Part shown: positions 19,925-28,662 of the stretch, in pieces
Layout of the letters: each line of letters begins with the position of its first letter
Numbering within the stretch: position 1 is the first letter of the stretch
From: Pasteurella canis
GTDB taxonomy: Bacteria; Pseudomonadota; Gammaproteobacteria; Enterobacterales; Pasteurellaceae
Direction: 5' to 3'
Assembly (NCBI RefSeq): GCF_900454865.1
Contig: NZ_UGTV01000015.1
Location: forward strand, 1,924,001 to 1,988,000
DNA: 64,000 bases
The notes under the pieces: model-generated
Told to the model about the DNA's origin: nothing
The model's input: only the letters and a program-made list of their open reading frames with translations
Database searches by the model: none
Program-made: the position numbers and the translations under genes

Positions 19925-20974
19925 TTATTTTGTTGCTGCTTTCTTGTGTACTGCTTTTTGATTTAATAAACGTTTGCGTTGCGCATAACCTGCGATAGTG
20001 ATAGATAATAATAACGTTGCGCCATTAAATAATGGTTCAACCCAGAAAGCGCCACCGAATTGTTGAATACCAGAAATACCAATAGCGAGAATCGCGATAC
20101 CTACAACGGTACCCCAAACATTAATTCGCCCTGGTTTAATGGTTGTACTACCTAAAAAGGCACCTACTAATGCAGGTAACAGATAATCCATGCCCACACT
20201 TGCTTGTCCAACACCTTGTTGTGCTGCGATTAGGACGCCTGTGAAACCTGTGATTAAACTAGACACGATGAATGGCACAATCGTGTATTTCTTAATTGAA
20301 ATACCATTTAAATGGGCAGCGGCAGGATTTCCCCCTACAGCATACATACAACGTCCTGTTGGAGTGTGTTCAGTCACCAACCACATAACAATGGCAATGA
20401 TTAATACATAAAAAGCAGAGATAGGAATGCCAAAGATTTCAGTACTGTTAATCGCAATAAAACCATCAGGTAAATCACCAACAATTTGGCGACCACCTGA
20501 ATGCCATAATGCAACTGCATAGAGTACCGTACCAGAGCCTAATGTAGCGACGAAGCTATCAATGTCAGCAAGAGCAACTAAAATCCCATTGAGCAAGCCA
20601 TAAATTGCCGCCACGATTAGCACCGTGATAGTCGCCATTTGCCATGAAAAACCAAATTGGACCTGTAGTGTAATGGCTAAAATATGCCAAAGGACAATAC
20701 CAAATCCCACATTTAAGTCGATTTTGCCTACGATCATGGTTGTCGTCGCAGCCAGTGCCAGTAGCGCGATTTTTGATTTACTTTCTAAAATCGCATTTAA
20801 AGTTAGCATGGAGGCGAAAGAATCTGTCGTCACAGAGAAAAGAATGACGAGTAAGAAACAAAGCCAAAGTAAACCATATCGAGTGAGCATTTGGGAAAAC
20901 CACGCCGCAAAGCCATCACGCGCAATAGATACAGGCTGTTCTAAAGCAGTTGATTTGATATTTGTTTGAGCCAT
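19925..20974 (-). CDS. ABC sugar transporter permease (RbsC/CUT2 type)
   Basis: 349 residues with about nine or ten hydrophobic segments, BPD_transp_2 family. The family loop GRCMYAVGGNPAAAHLNGISIKK and the segment VGAFLGSTTIKPGRINVWGTV are typical of CUT2 permeases; it forms the homodimeric membrane channel. The N-terminal tail of roughly 30 residues is polar and cytoplasmic. Located 40 bases before the binding-protein gene and 43 bases after the ATPase gene. Confidence 0.9.
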   Translation of the reverse strand: MAQTNIKSTALEQPVSIARDGFAAWFSQMLTRYGLLWLCFLLVILFSVTTDSFASMLTLNAILESKSKIALLALAATTTMIVGKIDLNVGFGIVLWHILAITLQVQFGFSWQMATITVLIVAAIYGLLNGILVALADIDSFVATLGSGTVLYAVALWHSGGRQIVGDLPDGFIAINSTEIFGIPISAFYVLIIAIVMWLVTEHTPTGRCMYAVGGNPAAAHLNGISIKKYTIVPFIVSSLITGFTGVLIAAQQGVGQASVGMDYLLPALVGAFLGSTTIKPGRINVWGTVVGIAILAIGISGIQQFGGAFWVEPLFNGATLLLSITIAGYAQRKRLLNQKAVHKKAATK

Positions 20975-21017
20975 GATGCTCTCCTCTTTGTTTAAGTGCG
21001 GTCTAAAAACACGAAAA

Positions 21018-22535
21018 TTAATTTATGCTAGCAGATGAGTCCGAAGCGAGTGCCAGCAAATTAGCAAATGTGACTTGTTCATTGAATAATTCCCCAGCAA
21101 TATCACCACGGTTAAACACCAGCGCGCGGTTACAAAGATGTGCAATTTCTTCAAAATCGTTTGAGATCACAATAATGGCGACCCCTTTTTTCAATGCTTG
21201 ATTTAATAAGTCATAGATTTCTGCTCGCGCACCAACGTCTACTCCCGCAGTTGGATCTTCTAAAATCAACACAGGTGTATTAAGATGCATCCAACGGGCA
21301 AGTACAATTTTTTGCTGGTTCCCTCCTGAGAGAGCGCTCACATCAATAAATAAGTTTTTCGGTCGAATATCAAAGAGCTGGAATTTGTACCAACTTTCCG
21401 CCCATTCTTCTTTACGCGCATAGTTTTTTAACGGTGAATGACCGCTTAGCACAGGATTAATAAACAGATTTTCTGTGGTTGTCATGGACATGACTAAACT
21501 TTCTCGGATACGGTCGCCAGCAACAAGCGCAATACCTTTATGAATCGCATCACGTGGCGAATCCGCATGATATACACTACCGTTTAAACTGATATGCCCA
21601 CTTTCTAACTCGCGTAATCCGAATAATAAACGTCCAATTTCCTCTTGTCCTGCACCACGTAATCCCGCTAATGCAATCATTTCCCCTTGATGTAAACTAA
21701 AAGAAACAGGACCAGTGTCGCCAACGACAACGTCGTTAAGTTGTAATACTTCAGGTGTGTTTTTTGGTAATGGTTCGCGTTGCTTTCCTCTTGTTTCTTC
21801 ACCTACAATGGCTTTTACTAAGGCTTTTACGTCATAATCTTTAGTCGGACCTTCTGCTACAGGATAGCCATCGCGCATAACTAAAATGCGATCAGAAAGC
21901 GTAATTACTTCATCTAAACGATGAGTAACATAAATCATACCAACTCCCTGTGCACGTAGGCGATTAAGCACCACGAATAAGTGTTCAACGTCGCTTGCTG
22001 GTAGGGAAGCTGTCGGCTCATCTAGGACTAAAATTTCAGCATTGACAGCAATTGCACGAGCAATAGCTAATAACGCTTTTTCTGTACGACTTAAGTCAAA
22101 AACGCGGGTTTGTGCAGAGAGGTGGATGCCGACAAAATCCAGTGCATCTTGTGCTTGTTGGTTGATTTTTTTCCAATCAATCAAACCAAAACGGCGTGGA
22201 AATCCCATTACAAATGCCATATTTTCAGCAATCGTCATCCATTCAATCAGGCCTAAATCTTGATGAATAAAAGCAATAGGTTGCTTGTTTGTATTTGTAA
22301 GTGATTGTGCCGATTGAATTTCTTGTTGATGAAAATAAATTTCGCCTTCATCACGTGGATAAATACCTGCAAGGATTTTAATTAAAGTCGATTTACCTGC
22401 GCCGTTCTCACCAAGTAATGCGACAATTTCGCCTCGATGAATATTAAGACTGACATCATTTACTGCTGTGTGGCTACCAAATCGTTTGACGATATGTTGT
22501 AGCTGAAGGATTGGAGACTGTTCACTGGTCACCAT
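21018..22535 (-). CDS. ABC sugar transporter ATPase, two fused ABC domains (CUT2 type)
   Basis: 505 residues, tandem ABC domains as in RbsA/MglA. Domain 1 has Walker A GENGAGKST, Walker B EILVLDEPTA, and an altered signature, FDLSRTEKALLAIARA instead of LSxGQQQ. Domain 2 has a degenerate Walker A (GLRGAGQEEIG), the canonical signature [14 protein letters not shown] and Walker B PVLILEDPTAGVD. So each composite ATP site has one weak half, as is common in this family, though the first signature is more diverged than usual. Opens the ABC block, 80 bases after the TRAP binding-protein gene. Confidence 0.92.
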   Translation of the reverse strand: MVTSEQSPILQLQHIVKRFGSHTAVNDVSLNIHRGEIVALLGENGAGKSTLIKILAGIYPRDEGEIYFHQQEIQSAQSLTNTNKQPIAFIHQDLGLIEWMTIAENMAFVMGFPRRFGLIDWKKINQQAQDALDFVGIHLSAQTRVFDLSRTEKALLAIARAIAVNAEILVLDEPTASLPASDVEHLFVVLNRLRAQGVGMIYVTHRLDEVITLSDRILVMRDGYPVAEGPTKDYDVKALVKAIVGEETRGKQREPLPKNTPEVLQLNDVVVGDTGPVSFSLHQGEMIALAGLRGAGQEEIGRLLFGLRELESGHISLNGSVYHADSPRDAIHKGIALVAGDRIRESLVMSMTTTENLFINPVLSGHSPLKNYARKEEWAESWYKFQLFDIRPKNLFIDVSALSGGNQQKIVLARWMHLNTPVLILEDPTAGVDVGARAEIYDLLNQALKKGVAIIVISNDFEEIAHLCNRALVFNRGDIAGELFNEQVTFANLLALASDSSASIN

Positions 22536-22565
22536 AGGCTCCTCCTATTGAATGAGGAATAAGTA

Positions 22566-22606
22566 AAAGTGCGGTCGATTTGACAAAAATATTTGTCTTC
22601 GACCGC
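22566..22606 (-). terminator. Uptake-sequence hairpin between TRAP and ABC transporter genes
   Basis: An uptake sequence (AAAGTGCGGTC from 22566) is part of the stem: GCGGTCGA (22571-22578) pairs with TCGACCGC (22599-22606), and inside it GACAAA (22582-22587) pairs with TTTGTC (22592-22597). This sits in the 80-base gap between the TRAP dctP gene and the ABC ATPase gene and could reduce readthrough into the ABC block. Confidence 0.65.
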
Positions 22607-22615
22607 TGAATAGGC

Positions 22616-23602
22616 TTATTTCGCTAAGGCATCAATTTGCTTGACTAAATCATCACCATTTTTCTCAATAAATGCTTTGCGTACTTCGCTTTCAATTGCT
22701 GCCTTAAATGGTTTAGTATCGACACTATCAATGACTTCAATACCTGCTTTTTGCATTTTTTCAATAATGCCTTTTTCATTTTCAAGGTTAAGCTGGCGTT
22801 GATAAGCCCCCGCTTCTTGTGCAGCTTCGACTAATGCCGTTTGTAGTGCTGGAGATAGAGCATCAAACTTAGCTTTGTTCATGACAACAATCAATGGAGT
22901 ATAACCATGGTTAGTTAAGCTTAAGTATTTCTGTACTTCGTATAGTTTAGCTGACCAAACGATACCAACAGGGTGTTCTTGTGCATCTACTGCACGTGTC
23001 TCAAGTGCGGTATAAAGCTCGGATAATGGCATTGGAACTGGGTTAGCTCCTAAGATTGAAAACGCTTGGATATACATCGGATTTTGGTTAGTACGCACTT
23101 TTAATCCTTTAATATCATCAGGCGTTTTTACTGGATGTTTTGAGTTAGTAAAAGAACGGAAACCCACTTCCCAGAAAGCGAGACCTTTTAATCCTTGGGC
23201 TTCTAATTCTTTTAATAAACCTTGACCAATTTCACCATCTAATACGGCATAAGCATGCTCGCGGTTTTGGAAAATAAACGGAATATCAATCACATTTAAT
23301 TTTGGTACCAGCCCAGAAAAGTTTGGTGAGCCTGACATTTCTAAATCGATTGTACCACCACGCACAGCGCTGATCATAGTTTGTGCGTTACCTAACGTAC
23401 TATCTGGGAAAAGGGTGAGTTTAATTTCTCCTTTGGTTTTTTCTTTTAGAAGATCATTAAATTTCTTTGCAGCTTCATGTTGCGTATCACTACGAGGGGC
23501 TTCATAACCGAAACGTAATGTCGTTGCTGCACTTGCACTACCCGCGAATACAGCCATACTAGCCATTAACACTGCAAGTGTTTTAAGATTGAATAGTTTC
23601 AT
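22616..23602 (-). CDS. yiaO: TRAP transporter substrate-binding protein (2,3-diketo-L-gulonate)
   Basis: 328 residues, DctP family, with a signal peptide (MKLFNLKTLAVLMASMAVFA, cleaved near SASA-AT). The specificity-site Arg is probably in GLKVRTNQNPMYI, and LPLSELYTALETRAVDAQEHP is a DctP hallmark. It binds the sugar acid in the periplasm and passes it to the YiaMN membrane pair. Assigned to diketogulonate because dlgD, yiaL and lyxK are in the same operon. Confidence 0.92.
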   Translation of the reverse strand: MKLFNLKTLAVLMASMAVFAGSASAATTLRFGYEAPRSDTQHEAAKKFNDLLKEKTKGEIKLTLFPDSTLGNAQTMISAVRGGTIDLEMSGSPNFSGLVPKLNVIDIPFIFQNREHAYAVLDGEIGQGLLKELEAQGLKGLAFWEVGFRSFTNSKHPVKTPDDIKGLKVRTNQNPMYIQAFSILGANPVPMPLSELYTALETRAVDAQEHPVGIVWSAKLYEVQKYLSLTNHGYTPLIVVMNKAKFDALSPALQTALVEAAQEAGAYQRQLNLENEKGIIEKMQKAGIEVIDSVDTKPFKAAIESEVRKAFIEKNGDDLVKQIDALAK

Positions 23603-23621
23603 AATGTTCTCCTATAAAGAG

Positions 23622-24902
23622 TTAAGGTTGTAACCAGTTAAGTGGCGTTAAAATTAAAGCTGGGAAGAAAATAAAGGCAAAGAGTAATACAATCATCATC
23701 AGCAAATAAGGGAGTATGCCTTTTGCTGCTTGATCAAACGGCAACTTAGAGACGCCTGTAATGACATTAAGGACATTACCTACTGGTGGCGTAATTAAAC
23801 CAATCGAAGTATTTAGAATAAAGAGTACACCGAAATAAACAGGATCAATCCCTGCTTCTTCAACTAATGGCATTAATACTGGTGTCAGAATTAATACAGT
23901 AGGTGTGAGATCCATCACCATACCAATCACAAAAACAGAGAGCATGATGACGATGAGTAGTAAAGTTGGTGTATCAATTAATGGCTCTAATAATTCTGTC
24001 ATCATATGTGGTAATTCAGCAATTGTAATTAACCAGCCTGTAACTTGTGCGGCAGCAACGAGAAACATAACGACCGCAGTTGTTTTTGCCGCTGCGAGAA
24101 CAACTTGGTAAAGTTGTTTGACTTTCAGTTCTTTATATACAAATAGTGAGACAATTAAGGCATAAAATGCAGCGACGGCACCTGCTTCTGTTGGGGTAAA
24201 AATACCAGAGCGGAAGCCACCAATAATGATCACTGGTAACATTAATGCCCAAATACTGTTTTTAAAGGAAATACACAGTTCTTCTTTGCTTGCTTTAGAA
24301 AAAGTCATTAAGTTAAGGCGTTTTGCTTGCCACCACCATAAAACAGCTAAACAAATTCCCATTAAGATGCCTGGCGCAATTCCTGCTAAGAAAAGTTTTG
24401 TAATAGAAACACCACTGGCGACACCAAAGATAATAAATGGAATAGAAGGGGGAATAATTGGTGCAATAATACCAGCGGTACCAATTAAACCAGCAGAACG
24501 GTCTAATGGATAACCTGTTGTTTTCATCATCGGTAGTAACATCGCTGCAACCGCAGCGGTATCTGCAACAGCTGATCCTGACAAGCTTGCCATAATCATT
24601 GCAGCGAGAATGGCAACAAAGCCTAGTCCACCACGTTTATGCCCGACTAATTTCATCGGTAGATCAATAATCCGTTTTGATAAGCCCCCTTCATTCATAA
24701 TTTCACCAGCTAAGATGAAAAATGGGATTGCCATTAAAGAGAAGCTATCTGCACCACTCACGATTTGTTGTGCCAAAATTTGTGCATCAAATAAGTCCAA
24801 GTGCAACATTAATGCCACACCACACAATAATAGAGCAAAGGCGACGGGAATACCTAATAAAATGGCGCCTAATAAAGCAGAAAGAAAGATAATAACAGTC
24901 AT
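23622..24902 (-). CDS. yiaN: TRAP transporter large permease (DctM type)
   Basis: 426 residues with about twelve hydrophobic stretches, the large membrane subunit that couples uptake to a sodium or proton gradient. Typical segments are GIPVAFALLL, ADSFSLMAIPFFILAGEIMNEGGLS, SGSAVADTAAVAAML and the conserved GLITPPVGNVLNV near the end. Its start overlaps the end of the small permease gene by four bases. Works with yiaM and yiaO. Confidence 0.94.
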   Translation of the reverse strand: MTVIIFLSALLGAILLGIPVAFALLLCGVALMLHLDLFDAQILAQQIVSGADSFSLMAIPFFILAGEIMNEGGLSKRIIDLPMKLVGHKRGGLGFVAILAAMIMASLSGSAVADTAAVAAMLLPMMKTTGYPLDRSAGLIGTAGIIAPIIPPSIPFIIFGVASGVSITKLFLAGIAPGILMGICLAVLWWWQAKRLNLMTFSKASKEELCISFKNSIWALMLPVIIIGGFRSGIFTPTEAGAVAAFYALIVSLFVYKELKVKQLYQVVLAAAKTTAVVMFLVAAAQVTGWLITIAELPHMMTELLEPLIDTPTLLLIVIMLSVFVIGMVMDLTPTVLILTPVLMPLVEEAGIDPVYFGVLFILNTSIGLITPPVGNVLNVITGVSKLPFDQAAKGILPYLLMMIVLLFAFIFFPALILTPLNWLQP

Positions 24903-25384
24903 TTGCTTTCTCCTTTTATAAGACGGCTAGCATTAGAAAAAAGACGAATGAGAAGTAATATGGCAATCGCTAAACCTGCAATAAAGCTCGCTAAATAAGT
25001 GATACCTGTTGGGATACCAGAGATGGGGGCCATATTAGTTAGGTTTAACTTAAATTGTACCCAGCTTCCTGTGATTAAAAGATAGCAGCAAAATAGCATT
25101 AAGCTATCGGTCAATAAATGCAGGAGGTTTTGTTTATGCTCAGATAAGCGAGCAGTAAACATCGTGACATTGACATGGCGATTTTCGCTAAAAGCTAAGA
25201 TGGCACCAAGAAAGGCTAACCAAACAAAGAGGTAACGTGAAACTTCTTCTGTAATGTTGATACTACTATTGAAGCCATAGCGTAGTACAACATTCAGAAA
25301 AACTAAGCAGGACATCGTCGTTAAAATAATAACGACGAATGCTTCCAATAGTTTAGTTACGGCTGAGCTGAGCGATTTCATCAT
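24899..25384 (-). CDS. yiaM: TRAP transporter small permease (DctQ type)
   Basis: 161 residues with four hydrophobic helices, the small membrane subunit. The conserved loop is RYGFNSSINITEEVSRYLFVWLAFLGA. It overlaps yiaN by four bases and the upstream yiaL by four bases, so the three genes are translationally coupled. Confidence 0.92.
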   Translation of the reverse strand: MMKSLSSAVTKLLEAFVVIILTTMSCLVFLNVVLRYGFNSSINITEEVSRYLFVWLAFLGAILAFSENRHVNVTMFTARLSEHKQNLLHLLTDSLMLFCCYLLITGSWVQFKLNLTNMAPISGIPTGITYLASFIAGLAIAILLLIRLFSNASRLIKGESK

Positions 25385-25854
25385 GCCACCTCTAATTCAT
25401 TTACCGCAATTTTTACGACAACTTTACGGATTTTAGTTGATTGTTGATCAAGACAAGCTGGTCGATGGATATCTTGAGGAAAAAAGACAGCAAAGTTACC
25501 AGGACGCATAATAAGTTCCACTTCATTTTCAACGTCTTGATAGAACAGAATATCGCGTTCATTATCATAATCTTGAGCAATAGAATATTGACCCAAATCA
25601 GGCGTGACGCCAATTCGTTCAGTCCCACTATGTAAGTATTGCACATCAATATAGCGACGGTGAACTTCAGGTCGGATAGTCGTTTTTTCCTGTGTATCAA
25701 GATCTAATACTTGAGCATAAATACGATCACCTACAATAGGATAACGTCCCACTTCTAATGCATCAAAATCTGTATTAGCAAGATAATCCAGTGCGATATT
25801 GATCGCTATTGGATAATGCTTTTTATCAATTTGCGAAAGATGACCGAAGAACAT
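25381..25854 (-). CDS. yiaL: YhcH/YjgK/YiaL family protein
   Basis: 157 residues, cupin-like protein of the family once called beta-galactosidase beta subunit. The conserved HRRYIDVQYLHSGTERI and FFPQDIHRPA segments carry the likely metal-binding His residues. In E. coli, YiaL is in the same place between yiaK and yiaMNO; its biochemical role is not established, though a sugar-isomerising or mutarotating role has been suggested for the family. Nine bases after dlgD, overlapping yiaM by four bases. Confidence 0.9.
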   Translation of the reverse strand: MFFGHLSQIDKKHYPIAINIALDYLANTDFDALEVGRYPIVGDRIYAQVLDLDTQEKTTIRPEVHRRYIDVQYLHSGTERIGVTPDLGQYSIAQDYDNERDILFYQDVENEVELIMRPGNFAVFFPQDIHRPACLDQQSTKIRKVVVKIAVNELEVA

Positions 25855-25863
25855 AGTATTTCC

Positions 25864-26862
25864 TTATAGGGATTTAATTTTTTCCCAAACAGAATCATCA
25901 ACAGGAATACCATTGGCTTTATTTTCCGCACGAATTGCCGTAAATTCATGACCTGGTAGGCGGATTGCTACATCAGGATCAGCACGCTCAGCGGTTTTTA
26001 CATAGTCCATGATTTTATTGAGTTTCTCGTCTTTCGTTTTGCCATCAATTAAACGATCCACTTCAATAGCAATGAAGATTTGTGAAACACAATATTCATC
26101 ATCTTTTTCTTCAGTGACTTCAGCGACGGATAACCCGTTAGAAAGTAGGGTGGCGATCATATCTAAGACGATAGATAAACCTGACCCTTTCCAAAATCCC
26201 ATTGGCAGTAAACGGCGATTTTTTTCAACCGTGCCAGGATCACGAGTTAAATTACCTTCATCATCAAAGCCTGCATCAACAAATGTTTGGCGACCTGCTA
26301 AGCGATGCACTTCTAACATGCCATAAGAATACATAGAACAAGACATATCGACCATTGTGATAGGGCTCGTCGGTACAGCAATAATCAATGGGTTAGTGCC
26401 AATACGGCATTCTTTAGCGCCCCAAGGAGGCATGACTGCAATTGAGTTTGTCCAACAGATCCCGATATACCCTTTTTCAGCGGCTTGCCAACCATAGCCA
26501 CCGCCTCGCATCCAGTGGTTTGCATTTTTCAGTGCAACAACACCAATACCAAATTGATCCGCAATTTCCATTGCGCGATCCATCATTTTTTTGGCAGTGA
26601 GATTACCGATAGCTTGGTGTGCATCCCATTGTTCAATTGCACCTAAAGAAAGAACTTTTGTTGGAGTCGCCTCTGGCACAATATCGCCTTTTTCGAGTTG
26701 AGAAATAAAACGAGGAAATCGGTTTACGCCATGAGAGTACACTCCTGACTCAGTTGTATCTGCAAACATTGTTGCACATTCTTCAGCGATATCTTCACGG
26801 ACGTTTCTTGCGAGTAATACACGTTTAAATTCTTGCTTGAGTGTTTCGTAACTGACTTTCAT
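25864..26862 (-). CDS. dlgD: 2,3-diketo-L-gulonate reductase
   Basis: Also called yiaK. NADH-dependent reduction of 2,3-diketo-L-gulonate to 3-keto-L-gulonate. 332 residues, the same length as in E. coli; malate/L-lactate dehydrogenase (type 2) fold. The catalytic His is in [14 protein letters not shown] near residue 42, and the cofactor region includes [21 protein letters not shown]. First gene of the 13-gene operon that runs to ulaF; a good promoter lies 80 bases upstream, with yiaJ divergent. Confidence 0.95.
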   Translation of the reverse strand: MKVSYETLKQEFKRVLLARNVREDIAEECATMFADTTESGVYSHGVNRFPRFISQLEKGDIVPEATPTKVLSLGAIEQWDAHQAIGNLTAKKMMDRAMEIADQFGIGVVALKNANHWMRGGGYGWQAAEKGYIGICWTNSIAVMPPWGAKECRIGTNPLIIAVPTSPITMVDMSCSMYSYGMLEVHRLAGRQTFVDAGFDDEGNLTRDPGTVEKNRRLLPMGFWKGSGLSIVLDMIATLLSNGLSVAEVTEEKDDEYCVSQIFIAIEVDRLIDGKTKDEKLNKIMDYVKTAERADPDVAIRLPGHEFTAIRAENKANGIPVDDSVWEKIKSL

Positions 26863-26887
26863 CTTGCCCTCACTATATTAATTTTCA

Positions 26888-26902
26888 TTTCATATATTGA
26901 AA
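26888..26902 (-). promoter_or_regulatory. Candidate YiaJ operator
   Basis: TTTCA-TATAT-TGAAA, a 15-base inverted repeat of the general shape bound by IclR-family repressors. It falls just downstream of the expected start point of the dlgD promoter, a position that would block transcription. Confidence 0.45.
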
Positions 26903-26916
26903 CGACGTTTTAAAAA

Positions 26917-26945
26917 ATTATAAGATGAATAAAATTTGTACGCAA
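26917..26945 (-). promoter_or_regulatory. dlgD operon promoter
   Basis: On the minus strand, TTGCGT (26945-26940) and TATAAT (26922-26917) are 17 bases apart: a near-consensus sigma-70 promoter. Expected start near 26909, leaving a leader of about 45 bases before dlgD. Confidence 0.7.
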
Positions 26946-27003
26946 ATAAAATGTGTAAATAAAAAGTCTTATAAATCATATGGATATAAGTTTTTTTATT
27001 TTT

Positions 27004-27019
27004 TGTGATCAAGATCTCA
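27004..27019 (+). promoter_or_regulatory. CRP-like site upstream of yiaJ
   Basis: TGTGA-TCAAGA-TCTCA, one base off the TGTGA-N6-TCACA consensus. It is centred about 43 bases before the start point implied by a TAGAAT -10 element at 27043-27048, so it is placed to activate yiaJ and, from farther away, may affect the dlgD operon. Confidence 0.55.
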
Positions 27020-27085
27020 TTTTTATTTTGCTGATATCTCATTAGAATAACGCCACATAAAACAGGCTATTTAGGAATAAAGAAG

Positions 27086-27874
27086 ATGAAAGAAGAGGAT
27101 AAAAATAAACGAGCCAGCAGTAATCAAAGCCTAATTAAAGGCTTATTACTGATTGATATTTTGAGTAATTTCCCTAATGGCTGTCCATTAGCCAAGCTTT
27201 CTGAACTATCAAATCTAAATAAAAGTACGACACATCGTATGCTACAAACACTACAAGCCTGTGGTTATGTTAAACCTGCAAATACAGTTGGTGCATATCG
27301 TTTAACAATGAAATGTTTGATGATTGGGCAAAAAACGCTGAGTTCTCTCAATATTTTAAATATTACCGCCCCTTATTTAGAACAGCTTAATTTAGATACA
27401 GGCGAAACAGTTAATTTATCTATGCGTGATCATCATCATGCAGTGATGATTTATAAGCTTGAACCAACAACAGGTATGATGCGTACTCGCTCCTATATCG
27501 GTCAGCGTTTAGAACTCTATTGTTCAGCCATGGGGAAAATTTTTATGGCATATGAAAAAGGGCATACTTTAGATGATTATTGGGAGAAAAATGAAACGAA
27601 TATTACACAATTAACGACCAATACAATTGTGACATCAAGTGCAATGGAGATTGAGTTAAATAAGATTCGAGAGCTGGGATATGCAATGGATAATGAAGAA
27701 AATGAAACAGGTGTAACTTGTTTAGCTTGCCCAATATTTGATATCAACGGCAACGTAGTTTACTCTGTCTCAATTTCTCTATCCACCGCACGTTTAAATC
27801 AGATTGGCAAAGAAGTATTGTTAACGCATCTTAAACAAACAACTCACGCTATTTCAAAAGAGCTGGGGGCATAG
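27086..27874 (+). CDS. yiaJ: IclR-family repressor of the diketogulonate operon
   Basis: 262 residues. N-terminal winged helix-turn-helix: PLAKLSELSNLNKSTTHRML at about residues 36-55; C-terminal effector domain with GETVNLSMRD and GVTCLACPIFD. E. coli YiaJ represses yiaKLMNOPQRS and is divergent from yiaK, just as here. The effector is presumably a sugar acid of the pathway. A strong hairpin terminator follows. Confidence 0.92.
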   Translation: MKEEDKNKRASSNQSLIKGLLLIDILSNFPNGCPLAKLSELSNLNKSTTHRMLQTLQACGYVKPANTVGAYRLTMKCLMIGQKTLSSLNILNITAPYLEQLNLDTGETVNLSMRDHHHAVMIYKLEPTTGMMRTRSYIGQRLELYCSAMGKIFMAYEKGHTLDDYWEKNETNITQLTTNTIVTSSAMEIELNKIRELGYAMDNEENETGVTCLACPIFDINGNVVYSVSISLSTARLNQIGKEVLLTHLKQTTHAISKELGA

Positions 27875-27892
27875 GGTCGTTATCAATTAAAA

Positions 27893-27925
27893 AAGACCTT
27901 TAACTCTTTGCAAGTTAAAGGTCTT
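27893..27925. terminator. Terminator between yiaJ and yqhA
   Basis: AAGACCTTTAACT (27893-27905) and AGTTAAAGGTCTT (27913-27925) make a perfect 13-base-pair stem with a 7-base loop, with A- and T-rich flanks. It can serve both convergent genes. Confidence 0.88.
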
Positions 27926-27953
27926 GTTATTTTAAACTTATTGTAGTTCTGGT

Positions 27954-28544
<591 letters not shown>

Positions 28545-28608
28545 TCAGTGAATGATAATAAGCTGTGAAAATTACCTGTTTTTATTGGAAAATTCAATTG
28601 ATTTTTAT

Positions 28609-28651
28609 GCTATCAGTAACAACCCAGATTCTTCAGCGATGTACTGATAGC
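28609..28651 (-). terminator. Terminator downstream of the thiMDE-MFS unit
   Basis: GCTATCAGTA (28609-28618) pairs perfectly with TACTGATAGC (28642-28651); on the minus strand the stem is followed by ATAAAAATC. The loop is long (23 bases). It follows the MFS stop codon by 11 bases. Confidence 0.65.
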
Positions 28652-28662
28652 TTATGTAACAA

